DNA of 64,000 bases, taken from assembly GCF_015704895.1 (NCBI RefSeq), contig NZ_JADQWB010000014.1:1-64000 (forward strand). Direction: 5' to 3'. How positions within the stretch are numbered: position 1 is the first letter of the stretch; every line of letters starts with the position of its first letter. Position numbers and translations under genes: made by a program. A model generated the notes under the pieces. That model saw only the letters and a list, made by a program, of their open reading frames with translations. It did not search any database and was not told where the DNA came from. This stretch comes from Agrobacterium leguminum (lineage in GTDB: Bacteria; Pseudomonadota; Alphaproteobacteria; Rhizobiales; Rhizobiaceae). This document shows positions 56,422 to 64,000 of the stretch, in pieces.

Positions 56422-57642
56422 ATGCCGAAATGGGAAGGCCAAGACGAGGCGTGGGCGGTGAAGGTTTCGACGATTCTGTTATGTGACCAGGTGGTTCGGC
56501 TGGGCGGCATCCACCTTGCGTCCAATACAACGGGAATTCCGGTTTCAACCGTATCGGACGCCGTCAACCGCCTGGAAACCGCCCTCTCCGTCAAGCTTTT
56601 CGTCCAGGGCGCAAAAGGCCTGATCCTGACGGCCGAAGGCGGGAGACTTGGCCCGTATCTCGCGCAAGCCGCCCATGAAATCTTTGCGATCCATGGCGCG
56701 TGTGGCGATGACCATACGAAAGATATTTATCAGAGAAGCGTGTCGCTGATTGCACTCTTCCGCTTCGTGGACATTCTCGAATCGGGCTCGATCCGTAAAT
56801 CCGCATTGAGGCTTCAAATCGGGCAACCGCAGTTGACGCGGATGATGGCGATGCTGGAGGACAATCTGGGCGTCCGGCTTTTTGAACGGACCCGCAGCGG
56901 CTCGCACGCATCGCCCGAGGGGCTTCGCATATCGCCCCACGTCCACAAATTACGCGATATCTGGGCAGCGCTGGACTCCACATCCGCCCTGCGTTTCAAG
57001 CGGCATCTGCGGCATTGGTCATTCGGCGGCATTCCTCCCGCAACGACGGACAGCCCGTCGGCAATTATCCTGGCGCGCATTGCCGCCAACTGGGCACGGC
57101 GTTTCGACACACCGCTGCTGATGCAGCCCGGACTTGCAGACAGCCTGCTGGAAGGACTTGAACAGCAGCGATACGATGCAGTCCTTGTCGACATGCCAGT
57201 CAACAATTCTCGCCTGCGCAGCCGTGAGGTTCTGCGCAGCCACCTTTCATGTTTCCTACAGCATGAAGCACCTGAAATGACGGATGCAGATTCGCCGTCA
57301 CAGATGCGCGAGGCGATCCTCAAGCACCCTCTGGTACTGCCTTCCCGCGCCTCCGGACTGCGCCAGACGGCCGAAAGCTTTCTCGAGCATCTGCTTGGAC
57401 CAACGTGGCTATCAAAGGTGCAGTTGATTGAGATCGACAGCATACCGGTGGCAGTGCAACTGATTGTCGGCCACGGATATTGTTCGATATTGCCGTCTGG
57501 CGTGGGAATAACCTCCCCCAAGGTGACGAAAATCCCATTGCCGATGACATTTTCCGTTCCATTGCTATTAGCCTGGCGCGCCGACGACAGAGGTACAGAT
57601 ATGGCGCAGCGCGTTCTTCAGCTGCTTGATATGACGAACTAA
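56422..57642 (+). CDS. LysR-type regulator with two tandem winged-HTH domains
   Basis: 406 residues, about 100 longer than normal. A first LysR-like HTH covers residues 16-73 (NTTGIPVSTVSDAVNRLE, then LSVKLFVQGAKGLILTAEG). A second full LysR HTH covers 108-165 (LFRFVDILESGSIRKSALRL, PQLTRMMAMLEDNLGVRLFE). The effector domain follows from about 195. It is divergent from the six-gene operon and is its likely regulator, with thiourocanate or a later intermediate as possible inducer. A fused second DNA-binding head is uncommon in this family. Confidence 0.85.
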   Translation: MPKWEGQDEAWAVKVSTILLCDQVVRLGGIHLASNTTGIPVSTVSDAVNRLETALSVKLFVQGAKGLILTAEGGRLGPYLAQAAHEIFAIHGACGDDHTKDIYQRSVSLIALFRFVDILESGSIRKSALRLQIGQPQLTRMMAMLEDNLGVRLFERTRSGSHASPEGLRISPHVHKLRDIWAALDSTSALRFKRHLRHWSFGGIPPATTDSPSAIILARIAANWARRFDTPLLMQPGLADSLLEGLEQQRYDAVLVDMPVNNSRLRSREVLRSHLSCFLQHEAPEMTDADSPSQMREAILKHPLVLPSRASGLRQTAESFLEHLLGPTWLSKVQLIEIDSIPVAVQLIVGHGYCSILPSGVGITSPKVTKIPLPMTFSVPLLLAWRADDRGTDMAQRVLQLLDMTN

Positions 57643-57686
57643 CGGTGGCTGGTAAGCTCGGCTCCTGCAACTCGGATTCATATCTA

Positions 57687-58067
57687 TTACTTCGCCGAGC
57701 GGTCGGCTTCGGGCGCAAGGAAATTGCAATAGAAATAGAGTGCGATCATTGGAAGCCTGTCTTCAGGCTTGGTCAAGCTCGGCACTATCTCTTCTATTCT
57801 TGCCATCACGGCACTGATGTCAGTCAGTTGAGCTTCGGGCTGTCCAAGTGTCGGTCGCGCCAGTTCCTGAAAGCACGCGAACGATCGCAACTTCGATGTT
57901 CTGGTCGAGAACCTGTCCACCTCACCGATCCAGTACTGGCTTGCCAGCTCCATAGTCGCAATGTTTGGCAACACGTGATTTGGTCTTTGTTGTGCTTTTG
58001 CATCGCAGGGTAGACAGAAGCTTGATTTTCCGGTGATCGTAGTTTTTGCGCCTCTGTAGGATCGCAA
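57687..58067 (-). CDS. Doubtful hypothetical protein
   Basis: A 126-codon minus-strand frame downstream of the tRNA terminator. The part from an internal ATG at 57953 (MELASQYWIGEVDRF ... TLGQPEAQLTDISAVMARIE) looks more protein-like than the first third. There is no clear ribosome-binding site at either start and no family likeness. It may be a genuine small gene of the old tRNA-downstream region or chance. Confidence 0.25.
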   Translation of the reverse strand: MRSYRGAKTTITGKSSFCLPCDAKAQQRPNHVLPNIATMELASQYWIGEVDRFSTRTSKLRSFACFQELARPTLGQPEAQLTDISAVMARIEEIVPSLTKPEDRLPMIALYFYCNFLAPEADRSAK

Positions 58068-58072
58068 GAAAC

Positions 58073-58107
58073 AAAAAAACTCCCGGCGCGTTTGCTGCGG
58101 GAGTTTT
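58073..58107 (-). terminator. Rho-independent terminator of tRNA-fMet
   Basis: Read on the minus strand, AAAACTCCCG and CGGGAGTTTT form a 10-bp stem around a 12-base loop (58076-58107), and the T-run extends through 58073. It stands 7 bases after the CCA end of the tRNA fragment. This is the normal place for the terminator of the tRNA gene. Confidence 0.8.
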
Positions 58108-58114
58108 GGATGTT

Positions 58115-58134
58115 TGGTTGCGGGGGCAGGATTT
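58115..58134 (-). other. 3' end of tRNA-fMet (integration-site scar)
   Basis: On the minus strand these 20 bases are the end of initiator tRNA: AAAT of the T-loop, CCTGC of the T-stem, the acceptor strand CCCCGCA, the discriminator A and CCA. The match ends abruptly at 58134/58135, and the rest of the tRNA is missing. Site-specific integrases that target tRNA 3' ends leave exactly this kind of fragment at one end of an island, with the old downstream terminator still beside it. No integrase gene is visible in the window. Confidence 0.7.
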
Positions 58135-58296
58135 CATCTTAACTTGCGATCGTCGCGACCACCCCGTGCTCTACTAAAATCTCTTCCTACCTGCGAGCGT
58201 AGCGGTCTATTTCGTACCACCGCGTAGGAACCTGACGATAAATACTGATCGAGAGAAAACTAGATTAGCCCAGCACTCAAAGGTGCTGCCTGGCAC

Positions 58297-58706
58297 TTAT
58301 GACGACGGGTAATGCTGTGATAGCTGCTGCCTTGTCACGGTAACCGCATTGAGACCACGCTTCACGAAGGCGTTGATCGAGGAGACGGCGGACCTCATCA
58401 AGACCTTCTTTGAAGAGATCGAAAACGCGGTGGGGTCGACGTTTGTAGATTGACGAGCCGCCAGCCGATTGCGCTCGCAGTGCTCACTCACAAACCGCTC
58501 GGCTGCAGCCCGGCAGGACATTCCGCTCTCAACTGCAGCGACCGACCCCTTAGGTCCTGCGACAGCTCTGGCAGCATGTATGCGAGCCTCTCCGCGCCGC
58601 AGCGAGCCTGAATCGGAAAACCGCGCTGGAGTGAATTTTCAATGATCCGCACCGCATGCAAACCATAATGCATTTTACTGCGGATTAATTCCGCTCGGTC
58701 AGCCAA
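58297..58706 (-). pseudogene. Possible frameshifted small gene
   Basis: Two minus-strand frames follow each other. The first (58706-58488) contains MHYGLHAVRIIENSLQRGF and continues to LQLRAECPAG. The second (58521-58297) contains AAAERFVSEHCERNRLAARQ and ends RQQLSQHYPSS. A single-base change near 58500 would join them into a protein of about 135-145 residues, mostly helical, perhaps phasin-like. The evidence is weak, and a chance arrangement is possible. Confidence 0.25.
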
Positions 58707-60010
58707 AGAAGACCAGCGATACCGGGCAAGAAGACGTGCTCCCCTCCTCTCGTTGCAGTAAAGGCGGGAAGCCCCGCTACGCGCCTTCTAACCGGTTTCG
58801 CGGGATACTGAAAATCATCCACGTTATCCTTCCTGCCAACGATGGGATCTGTCCTGGCGCCCTGGGATATGAAATCCCCATCGTTCACCCATTGCGCCTG
58901 GACAAACTCGAATTGCCGGCCCGGATCGGCGTTTATGATTGCCAGCATGATGCCACGATCGACCCCGTCGTTGACAATGGCGTCCTCCGGCAACAACGGT
59001 CCATAGGCGAACCCACGTCGAAGGACGCGATGCAGACGGATGTTCGTCAAAGAATCCTTGAGGGCATCACGCGGATTGACCCGTCGAATATGGCTGCCTG
59101 CAGGCGTCCGCTTACCTTCGGCGTCGGTATCGGCATAGGCAAACGCATTGTTTCGAGTGCTGTCCCGAGCCAAACCGGAATCGTCCTCATCCGGCGAAAG
59201 TGCCAGCGGCGCGCCACTTCGCCAACGACCCATCATTTTGGCCGCAAGCAGTTCAGCTCCGTCTTTCGTCCCACCACCACTTTCATGAAGGAAAGTTCGG
59301 AATGCGGCGACATCCTGCCAGATCTTGCGGATCGCAATGAAGGTGCCGTTGCGCCAGAGCGCGGCCGGAGCATCGAGCGCCGCGACGACACCGAGTTCGT
59401 TCTCATAGCCCAGGATGAATTCTCCGGGCTTCAAGACGTCCTGGCCAGGCAAGGGGTCACCACCCTGCCCCACGATGAACGGATGGCTGATGCCATCGGC
59501 ATACCCGAAATGCTCCCTGAGCGTTGACGGCACGCCGACGTCAAGACGATGAATCAATTCGACGCCGGGAATACCCTCAAGGGCTGCATGCCCGATGGCA
59601 AGCTTGGCCTCCTTGAGCTCGATACTTCCGGCCATCACCAGAAGCCCGATATCAAAGCCATTGCCTCCGTGAGGCAAATCCCAATGATCCGGCGCATTCG
59701 TGCCGACATCGCCCAGATAGGCGCTACGCGCGGCCATCCCCTGCCGAAACTCCCGCGGGAACCCCTCCAGGCGTTCGTCGCCCACCAACTTTCGCAGACC
59801 TGCATAGGAGAATACGATGTTGATCCACGCATTTTCCGCCGGGCTGCTCCAATCGGCTGCGGACGTGATATGAGGAACGAGCCGCTTCAGGAGAATGCGC
59901 GCCGCAGAGGCGTCGTGAACCGTGAACATCAGATAGCTGCCGAAATAGGGCATCGGGCGGCTGCGAAGGACAGTCCCCTGAATGTCGGCAAAATCGAGTG
60001 TCGATACCAT
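58685..60010 (-). CDS. Dyp-type haem peroxidase
   Basis: 441 residues. The DyP signature GxxDG appears as GYADGISHPF near residue 170. The haem-ligand region reads SHIRRVNPRDA, and the C-terminus has RGGEHVFLPGIAGLLWL. DyP peroxidases oxidise dyes, phenols and other reductants with hydrogen peroxide and carry haem b. There is no export signal. It is the last gene of a four-gene operon that starts with a catalase-like protein. The gene before it ends 4 bases upstream. Confidence 0.9.
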   Translation of the reverse strand: MVSTLDFADIQGTVLRSRPMPYFGSYLMFTVHDASAARILLKRLVPHITSAADWSSPAENAWINIVFSYAGLRKLVGDERLEGFPREFRQGMAARSAYLGDVGTNAPDHWDLPHGGNGFDIGLLVMAGSIELKEAKLAIGHAALEGIPGVELIHRLDVGVPSTLREHFGYADGISHPFIVGQGGDPLPGQDVLKPGEFILGYENELGVVAALDAPAALWRNGTFIAIRKIWQDVAAFRTFLHESGGGTKDGAELLAAKMMGRWRSGAPLALSPDEDDSGLARDSTRNNAFAYADTDAEGKRTPAGSHIRRVNPRDALKDSLTNIRLHRVLRRGFAYGPLLPEDAIVNDGVDRGIMLAIINADPGRQFEFVQAQWVNDGDFISQGARTDPIVGRKDNVDDFQYPAKPVRRRVAGLPAFTATRGGEHVFLPGIAGLLWLTERN

Positions 60011-60014
60011 GGTC

Positions 60015-60533
60015 TCAGCCGGCCGCGTCGAGAAGATCGCTCACCGCTTTCGAAAGCTTTTCCATCTTCTTGATGTCTCTCACGCTTGAATTCGGCGCGC
60101 CGACATAGAAGAACTCGGCGGGATGCATCAGGCTCTTGACCCAATCGGCCGCATGAGGGCTGGTCAAGCCGGGATAACCTTCCAGAACATCGGTCGCGAA
60201 GAAATCGAGCCACTGATGCGCTTGTGTGGTGATATCGACGAGATAGGGCTCGAAGTCTCCATCGTAGACCAGCGAAAGAAGGAACCGGGTGTCGTTGTCG
60301 AAAAGCAGGATACGGAAATCCTGGACAGTTCCGACGCGATCTTCCCAGTAGCCAGCTTCCGCCTGAAACTGCGGCAAGCGTTCGCGGAACAGGGCCGCGC
60401 CGCCCGGCAGCACATTGCCAATCATGGTCAGCTCACCGCGCTTGCCGATACGCTTTCCCGGACCGTCCGGCTGGTTCGTGACGGTCTGAGCCATGGCAAG
60501 ACGAGCTTCCAAAGGTGCGATGTTGTCACTCAT
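60015..60533 (-). CDS. Hypothetical protein in the peroxidase operon
   Basis: 172 residues, soluble, with no signal peptide. Recognisable only as a globular protein: GTVQDFRILLFDNDTRFLLS and LVYDGDFEPYLVDITTQAHQ suggest a compact alpha/beta fold, followed by WLDFFATDVLEGYPG. It overlaps the SnoaL-like gene by 4 bases and is 4 bases from the DyP gene, so it is surely part of the operon. A role with the peroxidase is likely, but its nature is unknown. Confidence 0.75.
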   Translation of the reverse strand: MSDNIAPLEARLAMAQTVTNQPDGPGKRIGKRGELTMIGNVLPGGAALFRERLPQFQAEAGYWEDRVGTVQDFRILLFDNDTRFLLSLVYDGDFEPYLVDITTQAHQWLDFFATDVLEGYPGLTSPHAADWVKSLMHPAEFFYVGAPNSSVRDIKKMEKLSKAVSDLLDAAG

Positions 60534-60949
60534 GATTGGTCTCCGTTGTCGGGGGTGAACTGTTGAAGATATTTCTGGAAGAGTTGGTCATCGACGTACT
60601 CGCGCTGCTCAACGACACGACCATCCCGCCAGGTGCATATTGCCGTAAAGGTGACTTCGAACGCTGGAGCTTTTCCGTCGGTAATTCCTGAGAGGATCGC
60701 TATCGAGCAGGTCTTGTGTCCGTCCACGCTCAGGAAGAAATCCAGGTAGGTTTCGTCGACTTGAGCCTCAGGGTAAGCTGCGCAAAATCGCTGCGCGCTG
60801 AAAACATGCTCCTGCTTGCCATGCGGCTCGATCTCGCCTGAGCGCCAGGCGACAAGGTCTTCATCGAACAGAGCCGCATAGTCTGACCATTGTCTCCTGT
60901 TCCAGGCCGTATCGAGTGCACGCATATGATCAAGATTTCGCCGTCCCAT
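60530..60949 (-). CDS. SnoaL/NTF2-like protein
   Basis: 139 residues from ATG 60949, which has AGGAGGGAGGG upstream; the longer frame runs into the catalase gene. The NTF2-like pattern is ALDTAWNRRQWSDYAALFDE, then HGKQEHVFSAQRFCAAYPEA and FTAICTWRDGRVVEQREYVD. Members are small-molecule-binding or isomerase/hydrolase proteins. Its place between catalase and peroxidase suggests action on an oxidised product. Substrate is unknown. Confidence 0.82.
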   Translation of the reverse strand: MGRRNLDHMRALDTAWNRRQWSDYAALFDEDLVAWRSGEIEPHGKQEHVFSAQRFCAAYPEAQVDETYLDFFLSVDGHKTCSIAILSGITDGKAPAFEVTFTAICTWRDGRVVEQREYVDDQLFQKYLQQFTPDNGDQS

Positions 60950-61913
60950 CTGCCCTCCCTCCTGCTTGAGCCTGGGAGGCTTGCCAGCCTCCACTTCGTT
61001 GAGCGGCGGAGGCTTCGTAGACGCCGCGTCTGATCTGGAGGATCGGATCATCTGTAGCCTCGATCCCATCGACCAGCATTGTCGGGTCGTGGTTCATCAG
61101 GCGATCGCCAATCTCCTGTTCGCTGGTCGGACCAATGACGCGAAGGCGGCCGATACGAACGCGCTGCCGGTCTTCCGGCCATAGCGCCGTCGCATCGTTC
61201 AAGGGGTCTCCAGGCTGGCCGATCTCAAGCTCAAGTTCGAATTCAATGGGAGAGGTTTTCAGACGCTCGTCCAGCTCCAGAAACAAGACGTCGACGCTCT
61301 GATGGGTGAGGATCTCAGTATCCTGCCCCTTGACGCCATCGACCGGTATCCAATGACACCGCACGTGGTGCAGGTCTCCGGCAGCGTTTAGGTATCGGAA
61401 TACATGGACGGCATGGAATTCGGTATTGCCGAAGCTGACAGGAGCCTGGGCGGCGGCCCGCATCTTGAAAACGTTCATGACATTGGGATTTGACGCGAGG
61501 AACACGTCGAGACCCGCCTTGTTCGGGCCAGCCCCTGGCGCTATGGGCTGAGCCGAGTTCACAAGCTCGACAAACTGCTCGATCGTGTTGGCGAAGAACA
61601 GCTTCTGGCTCAGCATCACGAGATTGGTGACTCGCCCATCCTCGAGATAGAAGCGCGTCGCCATGCCAACGGTCGAGTTGAAGAAGGCGTGCGGATTGCC
61701 CCCGCCCTTGGAGAAGCGTACGGACACAGGCAGCTCTTGCCCTTGCAGATGCACTGCCCTCGTGAACTGGCGAGCAATGTCGTAGGCTTGGAAGTGCCCC
61801 TTGTACAAGCGGCCGTCGGCGTGAAGTGTCCGGTAGCCGGGATAATGCCCAAGAACGCCGTGTATTCGTTCGACGATAAGATCTGCGCTACGATATTGAC
61901 TGTTCTGGCTCAC
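60930..61913 (-). CDS. Catalase-related peroxidase, SrpA-like
   Basis: 327 residues from GTG 61913 (AGGAGG, 8-base spacing); an upstream in-frame ATG at 61970 lacks family likeness. It is a minimal catalase fold: TLHADGRLYKGHFQA with the distal histidine, LPVSVRFSKGGGNPHAFFNS, and a C-terminal LWPEDRQRVRIGRLRV followed by DPILQIRRGVYEAS with the likely haem tyrosine. It is shorter than true catalases (about 480), as for SrpA-type proteins, which tend to be peroxidases. It is the first gene of the operon. Confidence 0.87.
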   Translation of the reverse strand: MSQNSQYRSADLIVERIHGVLGHYPGYRTLHADGRLYKGHFQAYDIARQFTRAVHLQGQELPVSVRFSKGGGNPHAFFNSTVGMATRFYLEDGRVTNLVMLSQKLFFANTIEQFVELVNSAQPIAPGAGPNKAGLDVFLASNPNVMNVFKMRAAAQAPVSFGNTEFHAVHVFRYLNAAGDLHHVRCHWIPVDGVKGQDTEILTHQSVDVLFLELDERLKTSPIEFELELEIGQPGDPLNDATALWPEDRQRVRIGRLRVIGPTSEQEIGDRLMNHDPTMLVDGIEATDDPILQIRRGVYEASAAQRSGGWQASQAQAGGRADGTAKS

Positions 61914-62015
61914 GTCCGAAGCCTCCTGTGATCGGTGGCGAGACGATAGGAGCCGGACGGGAATTGACAAAAGTAAGGTGTGAATCGGCTAACCGTTTGA
62001 CCAGTTAGCTGATGT

Positions 62016-63779
62016 TCACGACAGCCGTAATGCCTCCAGGCGATCGATGAGAGCCCTGAATTCAGTCGAATCGCGTATAAAGTCGAACCGGACATCGGTT
62101 CGCATCCAGACGGTGGCCAGTTCGCGGGCGTCCAACGCCTCGGAAAGGTAGGAGAGCGCCCGCGTGCGATCGCCGACAGCGGAAGCGAGCGTCGCATATG
62201 CGAATTTTCCGGCCCTTGGATTGTCTACGCCAAGCGTCCGTTCCGCGGTATCTGTCGCTCCACGCCAGGCGGCGAGTTCCGCGGACGCAAAAATCAGTTG
62301 TGGGTTGCCGATTCTGAGGCGCTCAAGAGGTAGGAAAAACTCCTCTTGATATGATCTACCCCCGAAATGACTGCTGAGTGCCATGTAATAGAGTGCCTCG
62401 GCGGGCGCGTTCCCGACTTCGATCTCAAGAGGCTTCTCGATGAGCCAGTCGAACTGACGATCCTGGAACCGGCTGACAGACTCGGCGATGTCCTGCTGCT
62501 GAGAAAAAGGCTCGATCGTGCGCGCCTCCCGAAAGAGCTGCTCAGCCTCTTCCGTCAGCCCCAGCAGTGCAAGGTATGAGCCGTAAATCCTCGCTGATCT
62601 TGCGTTGCGCCCAAGCGATAGCGATATCTCGAAGCTGTCTTCGGCTGCCGACCGATCACGCTCGAGCCAGGCATGGATCGTTCCTAGTGCCGCATACGCT
62701 TCCGGTGACTCCGGGTCGATCCGACGTGCCTCCTCCGCGGCAGGTTTCGCTTGAGCGAGTGCCGCCGGCTCATCGATGGCGCCGATCCTGAACAGATCGC
62801 AGAAGCAATCCGCTATTCCGGAATGACCACGCGCATAGTCCGGTGCGGTTGCGGCGACATCTCTGAAGAGTTGCAACGCAGCCTTGATGCCTTCGGTCGT
62901 TTGCTTGTCAAGCAGTTGGCGCGCACGATAAATCTTGGCGTGGGAATCGACGGCGACAGGCCCGGGACTAATCTGGAGATTGCGCATCTTGGAGCTATCG
63001 AAGCGCAATCTGCTGACGAATGTAGTTGCCATACGCTCGGTCAGCTCGCCAAGGTTCGGGGACGCACTTTCGAACCGGTCGGACGTGACGACAAATCCGC
63101 GCGGATCGGAGATCTCAACCGTCACCTTGACCTGCCCATTCACCTTGCGAACTGTTCCTTGGACGATCGCATCCAAACCGAGTTCCGCCGACATCATGGG
63201 AATTGCCGGCTCCTTGTCGCGGTAACTGAAGGTGGTTGCACGAGAGGGTACCTTCAGGCCGGGCTCGGAGCCGAACGCAAAGACGAGTTCATCTGTCAGC
63301 GCGTCGGCGAATTCCTGAATCTCGGCTCCTCCGGAAATGACTTTGATCGGCAACACCGCCAGACGGGTACCGGGACCGGGCCTAAAGATATCTTTTGCAA
63401 CTGCCGGAGAGCCAACCTGTGAGGCGCGCTGCTGCGTGTTCAACTCGAAGAACGGCGTATAGCTGCCACTTGGAATGGAGATAAGAACGGGATCATGCAG
63501 ACCATCGCCCGAGAAATGCTCCTCCAGCTTTCTGCGCAGCCGTCGCGCCTCAACCCGGACGGTCGAGTCTATTCGCGGATCATAAGGCGGGTCGCGGCGA
63601 TAGACTTCATTGCCAATCGTCGCTTCCTTGAGATCCTTTCCTCGGCCACCGAGAGTTTCTTCAACAACATGGGTCAGCAGGACGAGAAGTCGATCGGAGC
63701 CGTTAAAGCTGGCGCTTTTGCGTAGCCTTTCCATCTGATCCCTCACGGACGACGGTGACGGGCCTGATATTGCATCCAT
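62016..63779 (-). CDS. TolB-like/TPR regulator (adenylate-cyclase-associated type)
   Basis: 587 residues. The N-terminal 110 (DSTVRVEARRLRRKLEEHFS, then SIPSGSYTPFFE) is the helix-rich, DNA-binding-like head common in rhizobial proteins labelled adenylate cyclase-like. A TolB-like domain follows (about 130-265, RLAVLPIKVISGGAEIQEFA), and then TPR repeats (about 290-560, ARGHSGIADCFCDLF, PEAYAALGTIHAWLERDRSA). No cyclase catalytic domain is present. It stands 102 bases upstream of the peroxidase operon on the same strand and is probably its regulator. Confidence 0.78.
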   Translation of the reverse strand: MDAISGPSPSSVRDQMERLRKSASFNGSDRLLVLLTHVVEETLGGRGKDLKEATIGNEVYRRDPPYDPRIDSTVRVEARRLRRKLEEHFSGDGLHDPVLISIPSGSYTPFFELNTQQRASQVGSPAVAKDIFRPGPGTRLAVLPIKVISGGAEIQEFADALTDELVFAFGSEPGLKVPSRATTFSYRDKEPAIPMMSAELGLDAIVQGTVRKVNGQVKVTVEISDPRGFVVTSDRFESASPNLGELTERMATTFVSRLRFDSSKMRNLQISPGPVAVDSHAKIYRARQLLDKQTTEGIKAALQLFRDVAATAPDYARGHSGIADCFCDLFRIGAIDEPAALAQAKPAAEEARRIDPESPEAYAALGTIHAWLERDRSAAEDSFEISLSLGRNARSARIYGSYLALLGLTEEAEQLFREARTIEPFSQQQDIAESVSRFQDRQFDWLIEKPLEIEVGNAPAEALYYMALSSHFGGRSYQEEFFLPLERLRIGNPQLIFASAELAAWRGATDTAERTLGVDNPRAGKFAYATLASAVGDRTRALSYLSEALDARELATVWMRTDVRFDFIRDSTEFRALIDRLEALRLS

Positions 63780-63969
63780 TCTCTGCCCTCGAACAAAGCC
63801 TATAGAATCCTGCGACGCGTTTTGATCTTGGTCAATCCATTTGTCGACCGCAACTTCACCTGTGAGCGCATTGGAAAACTGTTACTTGGCCCGTTAGCTC
63901 CGCGACCTAACTTCCACTGCCCCTATTCCTGCCTAACCTGCCGGCGACGCAAACGCAGGAGCAAACGCC

Positions 63970-64000
63970 ATGGAAAATGCCGGTGAAGTCTTGTCTGGAA
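63970..64000 (+). CDS. Start of a gene cut by the window end
   Basis: ATG 63970 with AGGAGCAAACGCC upstream opens a frame reading MENAGEVLSG to the window end. It is divergent from the TolB/TPR regulator across 190 bases. Too little is present to identify it. Confidence 0.5.
   Translation, partial: MENAGEVLSG

Larger units (their letters stand above)
57643..58684. other. Gene-poor region with tRNA scar
   Basis: About 1,040 bases between the regulator and the Dyp peroxidase, less GC-rich than the flanks. It contains a doubtful minus-strand frame (57687-58067), a terminator (58076-58107), the 3' end of tRNA-fMet (58115-58134) and a possible broken gene (58297-58706). From 58135 to 58296 nothing is recognised. 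Confidence 0.6.

Noticed and set aside
58115..58134. A complete tRNA gene
   Set aside because: Only the last 20 bases match; no anticodon arm or 5' acceptor strand follows at 58135-58200.
1..64000. CRISPR array or insertion sequence
   Set aside because: No regularly spaced repeats, and no transposase or integrase frame was seen on either strand.

Overview
The window looks like a high-GC alphaproteobacterial genome of the Rhizobiaceae type (Agrobacterium/Rhizobium-like). Signs of this are dense catabolic operons with ATGA stop/start overlaps, several complete uptake systems (Dpp-type ABC, TRAP, Liv-type ABC, MHS-family MFS), and many LysR/GntR/Lrp regulators. No housekeeping gene is present, apart from a 3' scrap of tRNA-fMet and a scrap of recQ, so it reads as an accessory catabolic region. 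All family calls are from reading the sequence; no database search was run.

Layout. (1) 1-13555: a likely organosulfur module. It has the end of an FAD-linked oxidase, a BisC/DMSO-reductase-type molybdoenzyme, a Dpp-like ABC transporter, two luciferase-like flavin monooxygenases, an SfnB/DszC-like acyl-CoA dehydrogenase homologue and a MYG1-family protein. Two transcription units in it begin with near-duplicate promoter regions. (2) 13778-19120: a TRAP transporter (small permease, large permease, binding protein) convergent with a Cache-sensor histidine kinase/NarL-type response regulator pair. (3) 19299-23506: a Cys/Met-type PLP enzyme divergent from an Lrp regulator, a DhaK-DhaL fused dihydroxyacetone kinase and a small unknown. 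(4) 23756-30739: etfA/etfB with a small downstream gene, and a complete branched-chain-amino-acid-type ABC transporter. (5) 31076-42888: a leftward catabolic operon with three SDRs (one lacking its catalytic residues), a ThDP enzyme, hydantoinase A/B-type subunits, an aminotransferase, a uronate-dehydrogenase-like enzyme, an FAD oxidoreductase and a LysR regulator. It is divergent from a YdiJ-like FAD/Fe-S dehydrogenase and a FadR/GntR regulator. (6) 46819-47757: a scar zone with two gene remnants, one of them a recQ N-terminus, around a small gene.

(7) 47758-57642 is the most interesting part: a six-gene leftward operon with a divergent tandem-HTH LysR regulator. The gene set matches, step for step, the known bacterial ergothioneine degradation route: an MIO-less ammonia-lyase-fold enzyme (ergothionase candidate), an MHS transporter, a urocanase-like hydratase (thiourocanate hydratase candidate), a DUF917/S-Me-THD protein (thiohydantoin desulfurase candidate), an M20 carbamoylase and a hydantoinase-like amidohydrolase. 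The expected end product is L-glutamate, with trimethylamine, sulfide, CO2 and ammonia released.

(8) 57643-64000: a gene-poor stretch contains the last 20 nt of tRNA-fMet followed by its terminator, which looks like an integration scar. Beyond it lies a haem-peroxidase operon (SrpA-like catalase, SnoaL-like protein, unknown protein, Dyp-type peroxidase) behind a TolB/TPR-type regulator, and the first codons of another gene.
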